64,000 nucleotides of DNA from Thermomonas sp. HDW16 (GTDB taxonomy: Bacteria > Pseudomonadota > Gammaproteobacteria > Xanthomonadales > Xanthomonadaceae), in the NCBI RefSeq assembly GCF_011302915.1, contig NZ_CP049872.1:620001-684000 (forward strand), written 5' to 3'. The position numbers and the translations under genes are program-made. Of the stretch, positions 16,392-24,990 are shown one piece after another. The notes under the pieces are model-generated. The model saw only the letters and a list, made by a program, of their open reading frames with translations. It made no database searches and was not told the DNA's origin. Each line of letters opens with the position of its first letter. The first letter of the stretch is position 1.

Positions 16392-17108
16392 TTATTTCCC
16401 GGCTTTGCGGTCGACGTGATCCAGCTGATGGCGGATATAACGCACACAGCCTTCTAGCCAAGCAACTACTGCCGCTTCATCTGCAAGCACCTGATACGGA
16501 CCTGTCGATGGTATGCGGTGCCAGTCGGTGACCATTGCGTAGTGGAAATGACCGAAGGTGCCGTTACCTGCGGGTTTTGGCCGTGCGTCGGCAAGGAACT
16601 CTTCAAACCCCGGTATCGCCTCGACGACTTCGTCGAACATCGGGAGCTCGGCGACGCCGGCGGCACTTAGGACATGCCAGTGTGGTTGCGCGTGCCCCGA
16701 ATCGGTTTCGGCTTCATGGATCTGCCACTCGGCGCGCAGCACGTGTTCCTTCTGGGGTGTCGACGGGTCGCCCTGGAGAAGACCGATGGAGATGTGATTT
16801 ACGCGCCAGTATTTATCGGCAATGAAGTGCAGATCGATGGCGATATGCAGCCATCGATTCCCGTCTGGAAGCGGAAGTACGGGGCGATTCTCCCCTCGCA
16901 CTTCCGCTTCGGCTGGCGGCGTGGTGAAGAAATACAGCGACGTCGTGCCTCGGAATCGCCGAGACTGGTGCTCAACATGATGCAATCCAAGCACCCCTTT
17001 CAGGGCCTGTGCGCACTTGCGTCCAAGGCTGTCGTCCGAAGCCACGATGCACTGCGGTGCGGGAGACGCCCGGGTTGCACGTTGCCGCTTCTTCTCGGCG
17101 CGTCCCAT
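16392..17108 (-). CDS. hypothetical protein, last gene of the methyltransferase cargo block
   Basis: A 238-residue soluble protein that I do not recognise. It has a basic N-terminus (MGRAEKKRQRATR) and several His/Trp-rich stretches (WLHIAIDLHFIADKYW, HAQPHWHVLSAAG, GHFHYAMVTDWHR). These could bind metal or form an active site, but they match no motif I can name. It starts three bases after the stop of the adenine methyltransferase, so it belongs to the same leftward operon, and its end meets the tnsB stop with eight bases between. It may supply the missing effector or nuclease of the unit; this is inference from position only. Confidence 0.6.
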   Translation of the reverse strand: MGRAEKKRQRATRASPAPQCIVASDDSLGRKCAQALKGVLGLHHVEHQSRRFRGTTSLYFFTTPPAEAEVRGENRPVLPLPDGNRWLHIAIDLHFIADKYWRVNHISIGLLQGDPSTPQKEHVLRAEWQIHEAETDSGHAQPHWHVLSAAGVAELPMFDEVVEAIPGFEEFLADARPKPAGNGTFGHFHYAMVTDWHRIPSTGPYQVLADEAAVVAWLEGCVRYIRHQLDHVDRKAGK

Positions 17109-17111
17109 GGG

Positions 17112-19454
17112 TCAGGCCTGCAATTTCAGTCCGTACGCCTGATAGACCGCGCGCGTCCATAGATCACGATCGGGCGACTCACCGCTATTCAGTGCGCTAC
17201 CCATCCCGATGAGAGTTTCGGTGATTGGCGCGTCCGGCAGCAGCTTCGGTAGGGGTAGTTGATTGACGTAGCGCTCGGACAAATTCCATTGCCCACCCGA
17301 CAGGTTATTGGACACACCCGACAGCAAGATATCGGTCAGCGGGTGGTTCAAGAGCGCCACGTAGGCCTCTTCGCAGCCCGCAATCTCCGCCGTCTTGGGC
17401 GCCCATCCATAGCCCTGGATGGGGATATAGCGCCCGTCTGGATCCCACGCGAATGAACCGGAACCACCGAAATAGGTGGAAAGGATCTTGGGGCCGACGG
17501 CATCGAGCCTTTGCCGCGGCAGGGAAAGCACCCACCACTGGTCCGGCTTGATCCGAGAACGCTTGCGCAAGGCCACCTTGTTCGGCAGCAGGCGATCGGC
17601 AGCGAAGACCTTCAGCTTTTTGAGCAGCATCTCTTCGGAGTCGATTTCCAACCCTTTGCCATGGGGGTAGAAGACATAGGTGGTGTCGTTCAATACGCCG
17701 TCGACGATTGAGTTGTTCACCACTGCAGGACGGAAATACTTGCGCTCGCCCTTGGGCAGGTTTTCGGCGTACTCGCGGCTCACCAGGTACACGCTATTCA
17801 GGCCAGTAATGGTGCCTTGAGAGACATCGAATAGCGTTTTCGCGAGCGGAAGCCCGTGAATCTCCTGAAGCAGTCGGTAAGCGGTGTAGGAGCGCGGCGC
17901 CCAACTGCGGCCATCCTGTCCCAAATGCTCCGCAGCGTAGACGCTGAAGTCGCCGTTGTCGGCCACATATCCTTTGACGGTTTGAGGCGTGATCGAACGC
18001 AAGCGCCGCAAGGCACGTGCCGACGAGTCCGCCTTGTGGTTCGACCACACGGCCAGCGGCGGCCGGTCGAGCTGGCCGCGCACCCCCACATACAGTCCTG
18101 CATCCACGACGGCATCGGCGAAGACCGTGTGGCTGCCCAGGCGCGCAATCAGGTGCGGCTTGACCTCTGCGGCAATGGTATTGCGCAGTTCCACGTACGA
18201 TTCGCCATCCAGCAGTGAAGCAGGCAATACGGCACCGATCACGCCGCCGTTGGGCAGTGCGTTGACCGCGTTGTAGAAGAACGCGCTGGCATAGTCCGGG
18301 CGCTTCGATGCAAGTGCTCCCAGGCGATCGGTCAGCCGCTGCTTCTGAGCGTCGCCCATCCCCTGCCAGGAAATGAAGGGCGGATTCATCAGGATCAATC
18401 GGGCGCCGATGTTCCAGCTATCAAGCCGGAGTGCGTCCTGCTGCTCAAGCACCACTTCAACATCCAGATTGCTCTGGCTGCGTTCCCAGTCCAGGACGAA
18501 CCGCGCCATGGCAAGTGCCGCAGGCGAGATGTCCCAGCCCACGAGCTTGACTCGGTGCGTGTGGCCACGCATCTGCAGCTGGCGCAGGGCTTCCCGGAGA
18601 AATTCGGCGGAGCCGCATGCCGGATCCAGCACGGTGATATCCGCGTTGATCGGCGGTTGCGCCTTCAGTGCTTCCTCCACCACGGTGCGGACAAGAGGAC
18701 TGGGCGTGAAGAAAGCGCCGCTTGCGGAATCGCGTCCTACCTTCTTGGCTTCGGACGCACCGAAAAACGACAGCTGCGGGTCCAGTTCGACCAGGTAGTG
18801 GGCTTCCTGGAAGAGGCGACCGGAGGCATGGCGCAGCACCAGCGGGATGATGGGCTTGAGCTGATCGCCAGGACGCACGCGAATCATGTCTTCGCGAAGG
18901 CCATCGCGCTGCAGATCCGAAAGCGAGCCGGCAAGCTCCTGGGCGCGCGGCAACTTGCTCCAGTCGATCCGCGTAACGGCGCCGTTCTGTCCTTCGTCGG
19001 CACTGGCCAGCAGATAGAGGAACGCCTGCAGCGCCTCCGGGCCTGTGACCTGTTCACCCAGCATGGTGCGCACCTGCCGGTAGATCGACATGAAGTGGCT
19101 GACGACAGAACTGGTCTTGGACGGCTGCCGTTCTTCAAGGTAGGTCTGGAACTTGACGATGTTGTCGGCAACGAGCCCGCGCGTGTAGGTCTCGGCGGAG
19201 GATTGGTCCCAGCGCCAGACGCGCACGGTGTCGCGATCGACTTTCACGTAGTGGCCGACGTCCGCCGACCACGCGCGGTCACGCTCGGCGCCATGGTCGT
19301 GTGCATCGCCGGTCAGATCCAGGCAAAAGTTGCCCTTGCCGCCATTGAGGAGCACATGGCGGCGCTCGTTCTGCTGGCCGAACAGCGGAACCGGCATCAG
19401 TCCCAGTTGCGTGCGCCAGATATCCAGATTGTCGATGGCGAGTGCGGAGCTCAT
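17112..19454 (-). CDS. N6-adenine DNA methyltransferase (gamma-type, TaqI/Eco57I-like)
   Basis: 780 residues. The SAM-binding motif VLDPACGSAEFL is at about 275-286 and the catalytic NPPF at 357-360, in the order of gamma-class N6-adenine methyltransferases (HsdM and type IIG enzymes). A helical region before the fold and a long C-terminal part ending in GGQWNLSERYVNQLPLPKL look like the target-recognition region of TaqI/type IIG enzymes. I see no PD-(D/E)XK nuclease motif at the N-terminus, so it may act as an orphan methylase or with a neighbouring protein. Its start overlaps the stop of the MerR-like gene (ATGA at 19451). Confidence 0.85.
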   Translation of the reverse strand: MSSALAIDNLDIWRTQLGLMPVPLFGQQNERRHVLLNGGKGNFCLDLTGDAHDHGAERDRAWSADVGHYVKVDRDTVRVWRWDQSSAETYTRGLVADNIVKFQTYLEERQPSKTSSVVSHFMSIYRQVRTMLGEQVTGPEALQAFLYLLASADEGQNGAVTRIDWSKLPRAQELAGSLSDLQRDGLREDMIRVRPGDQLKPIIPLVLRHASGRLFQEAHYLVELDPQLSFFGASEAKKVGRDSASGAFFTPSPLVRTVVEEALKAQPPINADITVLDPACGSAEFLREALRQLQMRGHTHRVKLVGWDISPAALAMARFVLDWERSQSNLDVEVVLEQQDALRLDSWNIGARLILMNPPFISWQGMGDAQKQRLTDRLGALASKRPDYASAFFYNAVNALPNGGVIGAVLPASLLDGESYVELRNTIAAEVKPHLIARLGSHTVFADAVVDAGLYVGVRGQLDRPPLAVWSNHKADSSARALRRLRSITPQTVKGYVADNGDFSVYAAEHLGQDGRSWAPRSYTAYRLLQEIHGLPLAKTLFDVSQGTITGLNSVYLVSREYAENLPKGERKYFRPAVVNNSIVDGVLNDTTYVFYPHGKGLEIDSEEMLLKKLKVFAADRLLPNKVALRKRSRIKPDQWWVLSLPRQRLDAVGPKILSTYFGGSGSFAWDPDGRYIPIQGYGWAPKTAEIAGCEEAYVALLNHPLTDILLSGVSNNLSGGQWNLSERYVNQLPLPKLLPDAPITETLIGMGSALNSGESPDRDLWTRAVYQAYGLKLQA

Positions 19455-19906
19455 TTGGACCTCCCTTGAGCAACACCCAGCGGTGGAAAGACGATTTCAG
19501 GTTGCGCGGGAGAGGATTCCTCCTCGGACAACCGCTGGCGCAATTGCCGGATGAGGGGCCCCAGAGGGACCGCGATCCGTGTTTGTTGTGCCCAACTGCC
19601 TTCTTCGCTGGCGCTGACCAGTTCCATGGTTTGGCCGTCGAACACGAGCACCTTGTCCTCAAGGCCGAACCACGCACCTTGCGAGCAAGCTTTGAAGAAT
19701 TCGACCGAGTGCGACACGAGTTCCCCCACATTCACGCCCAAGCCATGGATCTGGGTGACGACTTTTAGCGCAAGCAAGTCTCCTGGGCTGAAACAGGGGG
19801 CATACCCCTTCTTCCCTTTCAGCGGCGGAAGCTTTTGCCGCCAATAGCGCAAGGTTTCCTCGGTGATTTCCAAGGCTTCCTTGACCTGAGCGGGCGTGTA
19901 GCGCAT
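19451..19906 (-). CDS. MerR-like winged-helix DNA-binding protein
   Basis: 151 residues. The N-terminal region YTPAQVKEALEITEETLRYW followed by KLPPLKGKKGYAPCFSPGDL has the helix-turn-helix plus wing pattern of MerR-family domains (...TLRYWR...G...Y...D). The C-terminal half is variable and carries no metal-binding cysteine pattern, so it is a MerR-like regulator or specificity factor rather than a metal sensor. First gene of the leftward operon with the methyltransferase. Its promoter has the 19-base spacer and central dyad typical of MerR-controlled promoters, so it probably regulates its own operon. Confidence 0.75.
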   Translation of the reverse strand: MRYTPAQVKEALEITEETLRYWRQKLPPLKGKKGYAPCFSPGDLLALKVVTQIHGLGVNVGELVSHSVEFFKACSQGAWFGLEDKVLVFDGQTMELVSASEEGSWAQQTRIAVPLGPLIRQLRQRLSEEESSPAQPEIVFPPLGVAQGRSK

Positions 19907-19914
19907 GGGTGGGC

Positions 19915-19955
19915 ACTATACGCCAGTTTAATTCGTTGTTTACAACGAATTAAAC
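19915..19955 (-). promoter_or_regulatory. MerR-type promoter and 14-bp dyad operator
   Basis: Reading leftward, TTGTAA (19945-19940) and TATAGT (19920-19915) are separated by 19 bases, the long spacer that MerR activators correct by bending DNA. A perfect dyad, GTTTAATTCGTTGT / ACAACGAATTAAAC with a two-base centre (19926-19955), overlaps the -35 element. It lies directly upstream of the MerR-like gene and between it and tnsC, so it could affect both directions. Confidence 0.65.
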
Positions 19956-20068
19956 CGTTGTATTGTTCAGCTTGGCGAGTCGCTCAGGTGGGAGGGATAT
20001 TGTTCAGAGTTGCTGGGTCGCTCCAGCGCTAGCCTTGAGGGGGTAACGATCGTGATGGGGAAGGCGAT

Positions 20069-21613
20069 ATGACGCCGCAAAAGATCGCGGCAGTAGCGGG
20101 TAATCCGCAGGCAGCGGGGCTGAACGGGCCCGTGCGGTTCAATCCATTCGCGTTGACCATTCGACGGCCTCTCACTGAGGAACAGGTGATTGATGAAGTC
20201 GCTCGTACGCCCCGCATTTATGAGGGCGAATGCGAGCTGCCGGCGTATGCTCGCCGCGAACTCACGATGCGTCTGGATAACTTCGTAGAGCCGCTGCCGC
20301 GATTCTTTGAGCTGGAAAATCGCATTTCGGGAATGATTCGCGCGGGTTACGAGTGCCGCAATCCGCTTCCACTTGGTCTGCAGCGGCAGTTGGTGGAAAA
20401 GCAAGGGCTGGATCAGCGCGAATTCATCACTCTTCCGCCTGTCACCTTGGCGCCCGGGCTTTCATTGATCGGCTTCAGTGGCGTCGGCAAGACGACTGCC
20501 GTCACCTCGATACTAAACCTGCATTCGCAGTTGCTTACCCATGAGGGCTTCCAAGGCGTGCCATTCCATCGCACGCAATTGGTTTGGGCGCGTGTGGCAT
20601 GTCCGCCATCGGGCGGAGCACGCACGCTGCTGATGAACATCTTCCAGGAATTTGATCGATTGATGGGGACCGACAATCACCGCCGGTTCGAGAACTCCAG
20701 GCGGTCCGGCCCCGAACTGGTTCCCAATCTCGTCGACATCATGAGCACGCTCGGGCTTGGGGTGCTGGTCATCGATGAAATCCAGCGATTGGTCCGCATG
20801 GGCAACGAGGAGGCGAGCCTGCTGCTGGATGTCTTCACCCATTTGCGTACCGAAATACATACGCCAGTGATGTTGATCGGTACGCCAAAGGCCATGAGCG
20901 TGCTTAATAGTGGGTTCGAGCAGGGGCGACGCAATACGTCACTGGGACACATCGACTGGCAGCCGATGGATAACGACGACACCTGGGCCTTCTTCGTCGA
21001 ACAGATGTGGAAGCTGCAGTGGCTTTCAAAGCCGACACCACTCACCGAGAAGCTGCAGGACGCACTGTATGAGTGGTCGCAGGGCATCACGGATATCGCC
21101 GTCAAGATTTTCAAGATGGCGCAGTACAACGTGATCGGCGCTGACGATGAGAAGCTGACGCCGGAATTGTTCGAGGCCGTGGTGCGTACCGAATTCGCCT
21201 GGTTCGTTCCATGGATACCGTATTTGAAGCGCCGCGATCCTGAACTCATGAGTGGCGAGTTTGATCGATTGTTCGAACCCGATACCAGGAAAAATAGGCG
21301 AAAGTCGAAAGCGCCTGCTGCGCCGGATTTATCGACTGCACTTCTCCACGCTGGCGTAAAACCCGAAGAACTGCACGATGTGTTGGCAGGATTGAGGCAG
21401 CGGCGTGAAGCCGAAACGGCTGCTGCAGCTGGAACTCCAGCGGCCTCGGCGAAGCCCGCCAAAACGCCGAAGAAGAAAAAGGCCCCCGCTCCTGCGGAAA
21501 CGCCGTCAGGCCTCACCCTGTGGGAGTTGGTGCAACAACAACCACACTTGTCGGGGCATGACGCATTACTTGAAGCCGGCCATGTGCGCTTGCCGGACGC
21601 GGTTGGCTTTTGA
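20069..21613 (+). CDS. tnsC: TnsC AAA+ ATPase target-selection regulator, element A
   Basis: TnsC couples target choice (TnsD or TnsE) to the TnsAB transposase. It has 514 residues. Walker A GFSGVGKT is at 135-142 and Walker B LVIDEIQ has Asp236-Glu237. The N-terminus probably contacts TnsD, and the basic C-terminal region with KTPKKKKAP probably contacts TnsA and DNA. The ATG at 20069 follows GGGGAAGG. It is separated from tnsB by the inserted cargo block and is coupled to the next gene by a TTGA overlap. Confidence 0.93.
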   Translation: MTPQKIAAVAGNPQAAGLNGPVRFNPFALTIRRPLTEEQVIDEVARTPRIYEGECELPAYARRELTMRLDNFVEPLPRFFELENRISGMIRAGYECRNPLPLGLQRQLVEKQGLDQREFITLPPVTLAPGLSLIGFSGVGKTTAVTSILNLHSQLLTHEGFQGVPFHRTQLVWARVACPPSGGARTLLMNIFQEFDRLMGTDNHRRFENSRRSGPELVPNLVDIMSTLGLGVLVIDEIQRLVRMGNEEASLLLDVFTHLRTEIHTPVMLIGTPKAMSVLNSGFEQGRRNTSLGHIDWQPMDNDDTWAFFVEQMWKLQWLSKPTPLTEKLQDALYEWSQGITDIAVKIFKMAQYNVIGADDEKLTPELFEAVVRTEFAWFVPWIPYLKRRDPELMSGEFDRLFEPDTRKNRRKSKAPAAPDLSTALLHAGVKPEELHDVLAGLRQRREAETAAAAGTPAASAKPAKTPKKKKAPAPAETPSGLTLWELVQQQPHLSGHDALLEAGHVRLPDAVGF

Positions 21614-23250
21614 CCGGCAGATTATTGTTCTTTCCGGTCGCCGCACCAGATGAACTGCTATACAGCCTGTTGGCGCGCTATGCGCGCATGGCCGGCGGAC
21701 TGTCGCCGCGGCAGGCAATGGCGCAGGTGCTTGGATCCGAGAATCGAGCGGCAGCCTGGGATCTTCCATGCCATCTAGGTGTGTTGGCCAAGGCATTGAA
21801 AATGCCGGCGACAGATCTGATCGATAGACATACGCTGCTTCCGTATTACGGTTCCGTGCTGTTGCCGGAGCGTCGGCGGATGCTCAAGCAGTGGATGATT
21901 GGAAGCCGCCACGGTGGTGATATCCATGTGGCCGCTGGCGTGACTGCTAGCGCCGTAGCGGCCACACATCGACTTCGTTATTGCGCGCAGTGCGTGAAGG
22001 ATGATGCACAGGAATGGAGTGCGCCTGTCTGGCGGCGTCTGCATCAATGCCCGGGTGTGATCTGGTGTCCGATCCATGCCGGTCCATTGATTGAAAGCGG
22101 CGTGGTGCTGTCTGCGCGCAGCCATAAGCACCAGGCCGTTGATCTCCGCGCGGCCATGCGAACCGATGACAAGGAGTTGCGGATTCCTGACACGGAGCGC
22201 GCGTCGGCCATTGCCGTGCGATCGCAGGAATTGCTTGCAGGTAAGGGCCCGATCGGCGCAAATGCTTGGCGCCGGCACCACTTGGACTTCATGCGTCGCG
22301 GCGGTTGGCTGACATCAGGCGGTCGTGTGCGGTGGGCGTCGTTGCTGCCTGAGGCGCGATCCCGGCTGCCGATGGCGTGGTGGCAATCTCTGGATTTGCG
22401 CACCGACATCGAACATTCATCGCATTGGGTCGCCGCGCTGGTGCGCTCACCACGCAAGAGCTCGCACCCCCTCCAGCATCTGATGATGGAGGCGTTGCTG
22501 ACGGAGCTGACGTCCGACGTACCTGCCAGAAGCGCCTCGAAGCCAAGGCAACGGCGGCGGTTATCTACACCGGTCAAGGCTGAGTCGAAAGTCGTGGCCG
22601 CGGATCGGCGAGCGTGGCGCGAACTTGCCGTTGAATTTCCAGCGGTGGGTGCAAAGGTCTGGCGATTGAAGCGCCCCGATCTGTACATGCGGCTCTATCG
22701 ACACAGCCCGGCCTGGTTACGCGCCTGGAACGCCGTTCGCCGAAAGCCGCAAATGGCTGCTCGTCCAGGCCGCATCGATTGGAAAAGCCTCGACCGACAG
22801 CTGACCCGGAAGCTCCCCGCCGCGTTTCGTGTCTTGGTGACCGGCGATCGCAGCAAGCGGTATCGCGTCTCGGTCGCAAGCCTGCAACGGCAACTGCGGC
22901 TGACAGGGGTGCATCGCAATCAGTTGGCCAAGTTGCCAAAACTCCGCGCGGCGCTGGGTCGATGGGCGGAAACGCCGGAGCAATTCCTGAAGCGTCGCTT
23001 GGCAAACGCCGTGCGGGAATGGGCCTGGCACTATGCGCATGCCCCGGAGCCTTGGCAGCTCCTGCGCTCGGCGGGCGTTCGCTCGCCCTGGTCTGGCGGT
23101 GCAAAGGCGCTGGCTCGGTCCGCAATCGCCCTCTACCCTTGGCTACAGCGGCAGTACCAGCAAGTGCCACAGGACGTGCAGGATGCAGATCAAGGATTGG
23201 CCCTTGGGCCCACACGCCGAGGCGACATTGGTCGCCGTCGGGTCTCCTGA
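21610..23250 (+). CDS. tnsD: TnsD/TniQ target-site protein, element A
   Basis: TniQ-family protein, 546 residues (508 in Tn7 TnsD). The N-terminus (LFFPVAAPDELLYSLLARYAR) is the typical TniQ opening, given here in two joined blocks. The zinc site is Cys125, Cys128, Cys153 and His156 (YCAQC ... WCPIH). The C-terminal half is basic and likely holds the DNA-binding helix-turn-helix motifs that read the end of glmS. It starts at TTG 21610, overlapping the tnsC stop. Because the element sits at attTn7, this protein is inferred to be a glmS-specific TnsD. Confidence 0.9.
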   Translation: MTGRLLFFPVAAPDELLYSLLARYARMAGGLSPRQAMAQVLGSENRAAAWDLPCHLGVLAKALKMPATDLIDRHTLLPYYGSVLLPERRRMLKQWMIGSRHGGDIHVAAGVTASAVAATHRLRYCAQCVKDDAQEWSAPVWRRLHQCPGVIWCPIHAGPLIESGVVLSARSHKHQAVDLRAAMRTDDKELRIPDTERASAIAVRSQELLAGKGPIGANAWRRHHLDFMRRGGWLTSGGRVRWASLLPEARSRLPMAWWQSLDLRTDIEHSSHWVAALVRSPRKSSHPLQHLMMEALLTELTSDVPARSASKPRQRRRLSTPVKAESKVVAADRRAWRELAVEFPAVGAKVWRLKRPDLYMRLYRHSPAWLRAWNAVRRKPQMAARPGRIDWKSLDRQLTRKLPAAFRVLVTGDRSKRYRVSVASLQRQLRLTGVHRNQLAKLPKLRAALGRWAETPEQFLKRRLANAVREWAWHYAHAPEPWQLLRSAGVRSPWSGGAKALARSAIALYPWLQRQYQQVPQDVQDADQGLALGPTRRGDIGRRRVS

Positions 23251-24796
23251 CGCTCGAGACCGTGGGCGGCAATGGCGAACCCATGTCTATTTCGCGGATA
23301 GCAAGGGCGAAGTATTCGACTTGAGGTTGCCATGGGGGCTGTTGCCCAAGCTGCGGCCTGGCTCAGTCTTCGTCAACGGCTATCTCACAGGGCATGCCGT
23401 GGCACTCGAGACGCTCGATATCGATATCGAAACGCAGCCTCAATTGGTGTCTTGGGCCGAGGCAACGCATGGCGAGCCAGGGTGGATGCTTTTGCAGGCA
23501 CTGCAGGATGAGTACTGCCTGGCGTTTCAGCTAAAGCGTGGTCGGGTCGTTATCCCTTGCATTCAGGTCTTGCGTGCATTCCATGCGCAAACCAGGATGA
23601 TTTCGCATGCGCTTCTAAGACCCCTCATTCTTAGCGAACTTGCGAGTGGCGAATTGCGCGGTGACGAAGCGAGGTTGCATATCGCGCCCTTAGTGCCGCA
23701 AGGCACGGTGACGAAAGCGTTTGGGCGCTATCTCGCCAAGCTACTCTTTGAGTACCCTTGGGTTGAGTCCTTCTCGGACGTGTTCCATCGTCGATTTGCG
23801 GAAGCGCAGCGCCTGCTCATCGACAAGCATGACCGGGTTCCGTTGCAGTGCTTCCCCCCTCGCGCATCCTGGTCACGATGGAAAGTCGCAGGTCACCATC
23901 TTGGGTCAGGCGATTTCTTCATCAGCGACCTTTTGGGCACGCTATCCCGCAGCAAGTCGCCTTATCGGACGCTCCTGGTCTTCCATAACAAGAAGGGGCC
24001 ACCACCCAAGAATCCAGGCATGTCGTTAGCGGTTGATGCGGACGAAGGCGCTAGGAAGGAAAAGCCATCGCGTGCCGGCATCAATCAAGATCCAAAGGGC
24101 GTTGGGCAGCCGAAACTGGTGCGTCAACGGGTCATCGAGCACGACGATTCGGATCCTGCACGGGTCTTCGATATTTATTCCAGCAGGAAGCAGGGTGGCG
24201 CACACAAGAGCGGTGGTGGTGAGGGTGGCGAGGGCAGATTGCCGCCGCCAGAGGCCCCACTCAGCTTCGATGACGAACGACGGCCGGGTGGAAGAACGAG
24301 CGCCGAATTTCTTGGCATTCCAGGACGCGATGCCACGCCGCTGCATTTCGAAATCTTCATCCAGGCATTTCGGGATGCTATCGAATCCCGTCACGGCTGG
24401 ACGCTGCAATTCAGCATCCAGGCATTGTCTGATCATGTGCCGGCCTGCCAGCCGCCTGACCGGCTGGTCATGTTCGGTCGGCTCAAGACGCCAAATGCGC
24501 TCGGGTATCTGATCGAACTAGAGCCATTGGAAGGGCAGACCTCCTATACCTTGGCTGTCGTTCGACGGAATGAACCCGAATCGGCCACGATCAAGGAAAT
24601 CGGGGCCAAACTCTCCCGATGGTTGACCGGATTCGGTAGATCGGATGTATCTGAATTGCTCAAGGATGACCCTGATTACCAGGTCATGCTGTCGACTCAT
24701 CGCGACCTAGGGGAACAAAAGTGGGCGCACCGGATCTTGGAAAAGATCGATCCACCGGAGAAAAGGCCGGCATGGACGCGCGGCGTAGCTGGCTGA
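23183..24796 (+). CDS. tnsE: TnsE target-selection protein, element A
   Basis: TnsE directs Tn7 into replicating DNA and plasmids by reading 3'-recessed ends and the sliding clamp. From the ATG at 23183 (MQIKDWPLGPH) the protein has 537 residues, practically the length of Tn7 TnsE (538). The open frame extends to 23033, but that part runs inside tnsD and was excluded. The start overlaps tnsD by 68 bases. The middle carries a low-complexity G/E/P linker and the C-terminal 180 residues form the conserved domain. Recognition rests on length, operon place and resemblance to the TnsE of element B. Confidence 0.85.
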   Translation: MQIKDWPLGPHAEATLVAVGSPDARDRGRQWRTHVYFADSKGEVFDLRLPWGLLPKLRPGSVFVNGYLTGHAVALETLDIDIETQPQLVSWAEATHGEPGWMLLQALQDEYCLAFQLKRGRVVIPCIQVLRAFHAQTRMISHALLRPLILSELASGELRGDEARLHIAPLVPQGTVTKAFGRYLAKLLFEYPWVESFSDVFHRRFAEAQRLLIDKHDRVPLQCFPPRASWSRWKVAGHHLGSGDFFISDLLGTLSRSKSPYRTLLVFHNKKGPPPKNPGMSLAVDADEGARKEKPSRAGINQDPKGVGQPKLVRQRVIEHDDSDPARVFDIYSSRKQGGAHKSGGGEGGEGRLPPPEAPLSFDDERRPGGRTSAEFLGIPGRDATPLHFEIFIQAFRDAIESRHGWTLQFSIQALSDHVPACQPPDRLVMFGRLKTPNALGYLIELEPLEGQTSYTLAVVRRNEPESATIKEIGAKLSRWLTGFGRSDVSELLKDDPDYQVMLSTHRDLGEQKWAHRILEKIDPPEKRPAWTRGVAG

Positions 24797-24990
24797 TGAT
24801 GACAAGCGGATAAATCGCAAGGTAGCCGCAACGGCGAAAGGGCCCCTTCCGTCATTTAGCGTAAATATTTCACATTGATGGCGCGTTTGTGCGCTGCGGC
24901 GTGCAGAGCTTCGAACAGCCGGATATGAAAGAAGCTCGCTAGGGAGGGCGGTGCCGTGCAATGCGGTATGCCCATGGATATGGGGAAATC

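Noticed and set aside
17112..19454. BREX PglX or type I HsdM
   Set aside because: The methylase motifs fit, but it is shorter than PglX and has no BREX neighbours (BrxA/B/C/L or PglZ), and no HsdS or HsdR is next to it.
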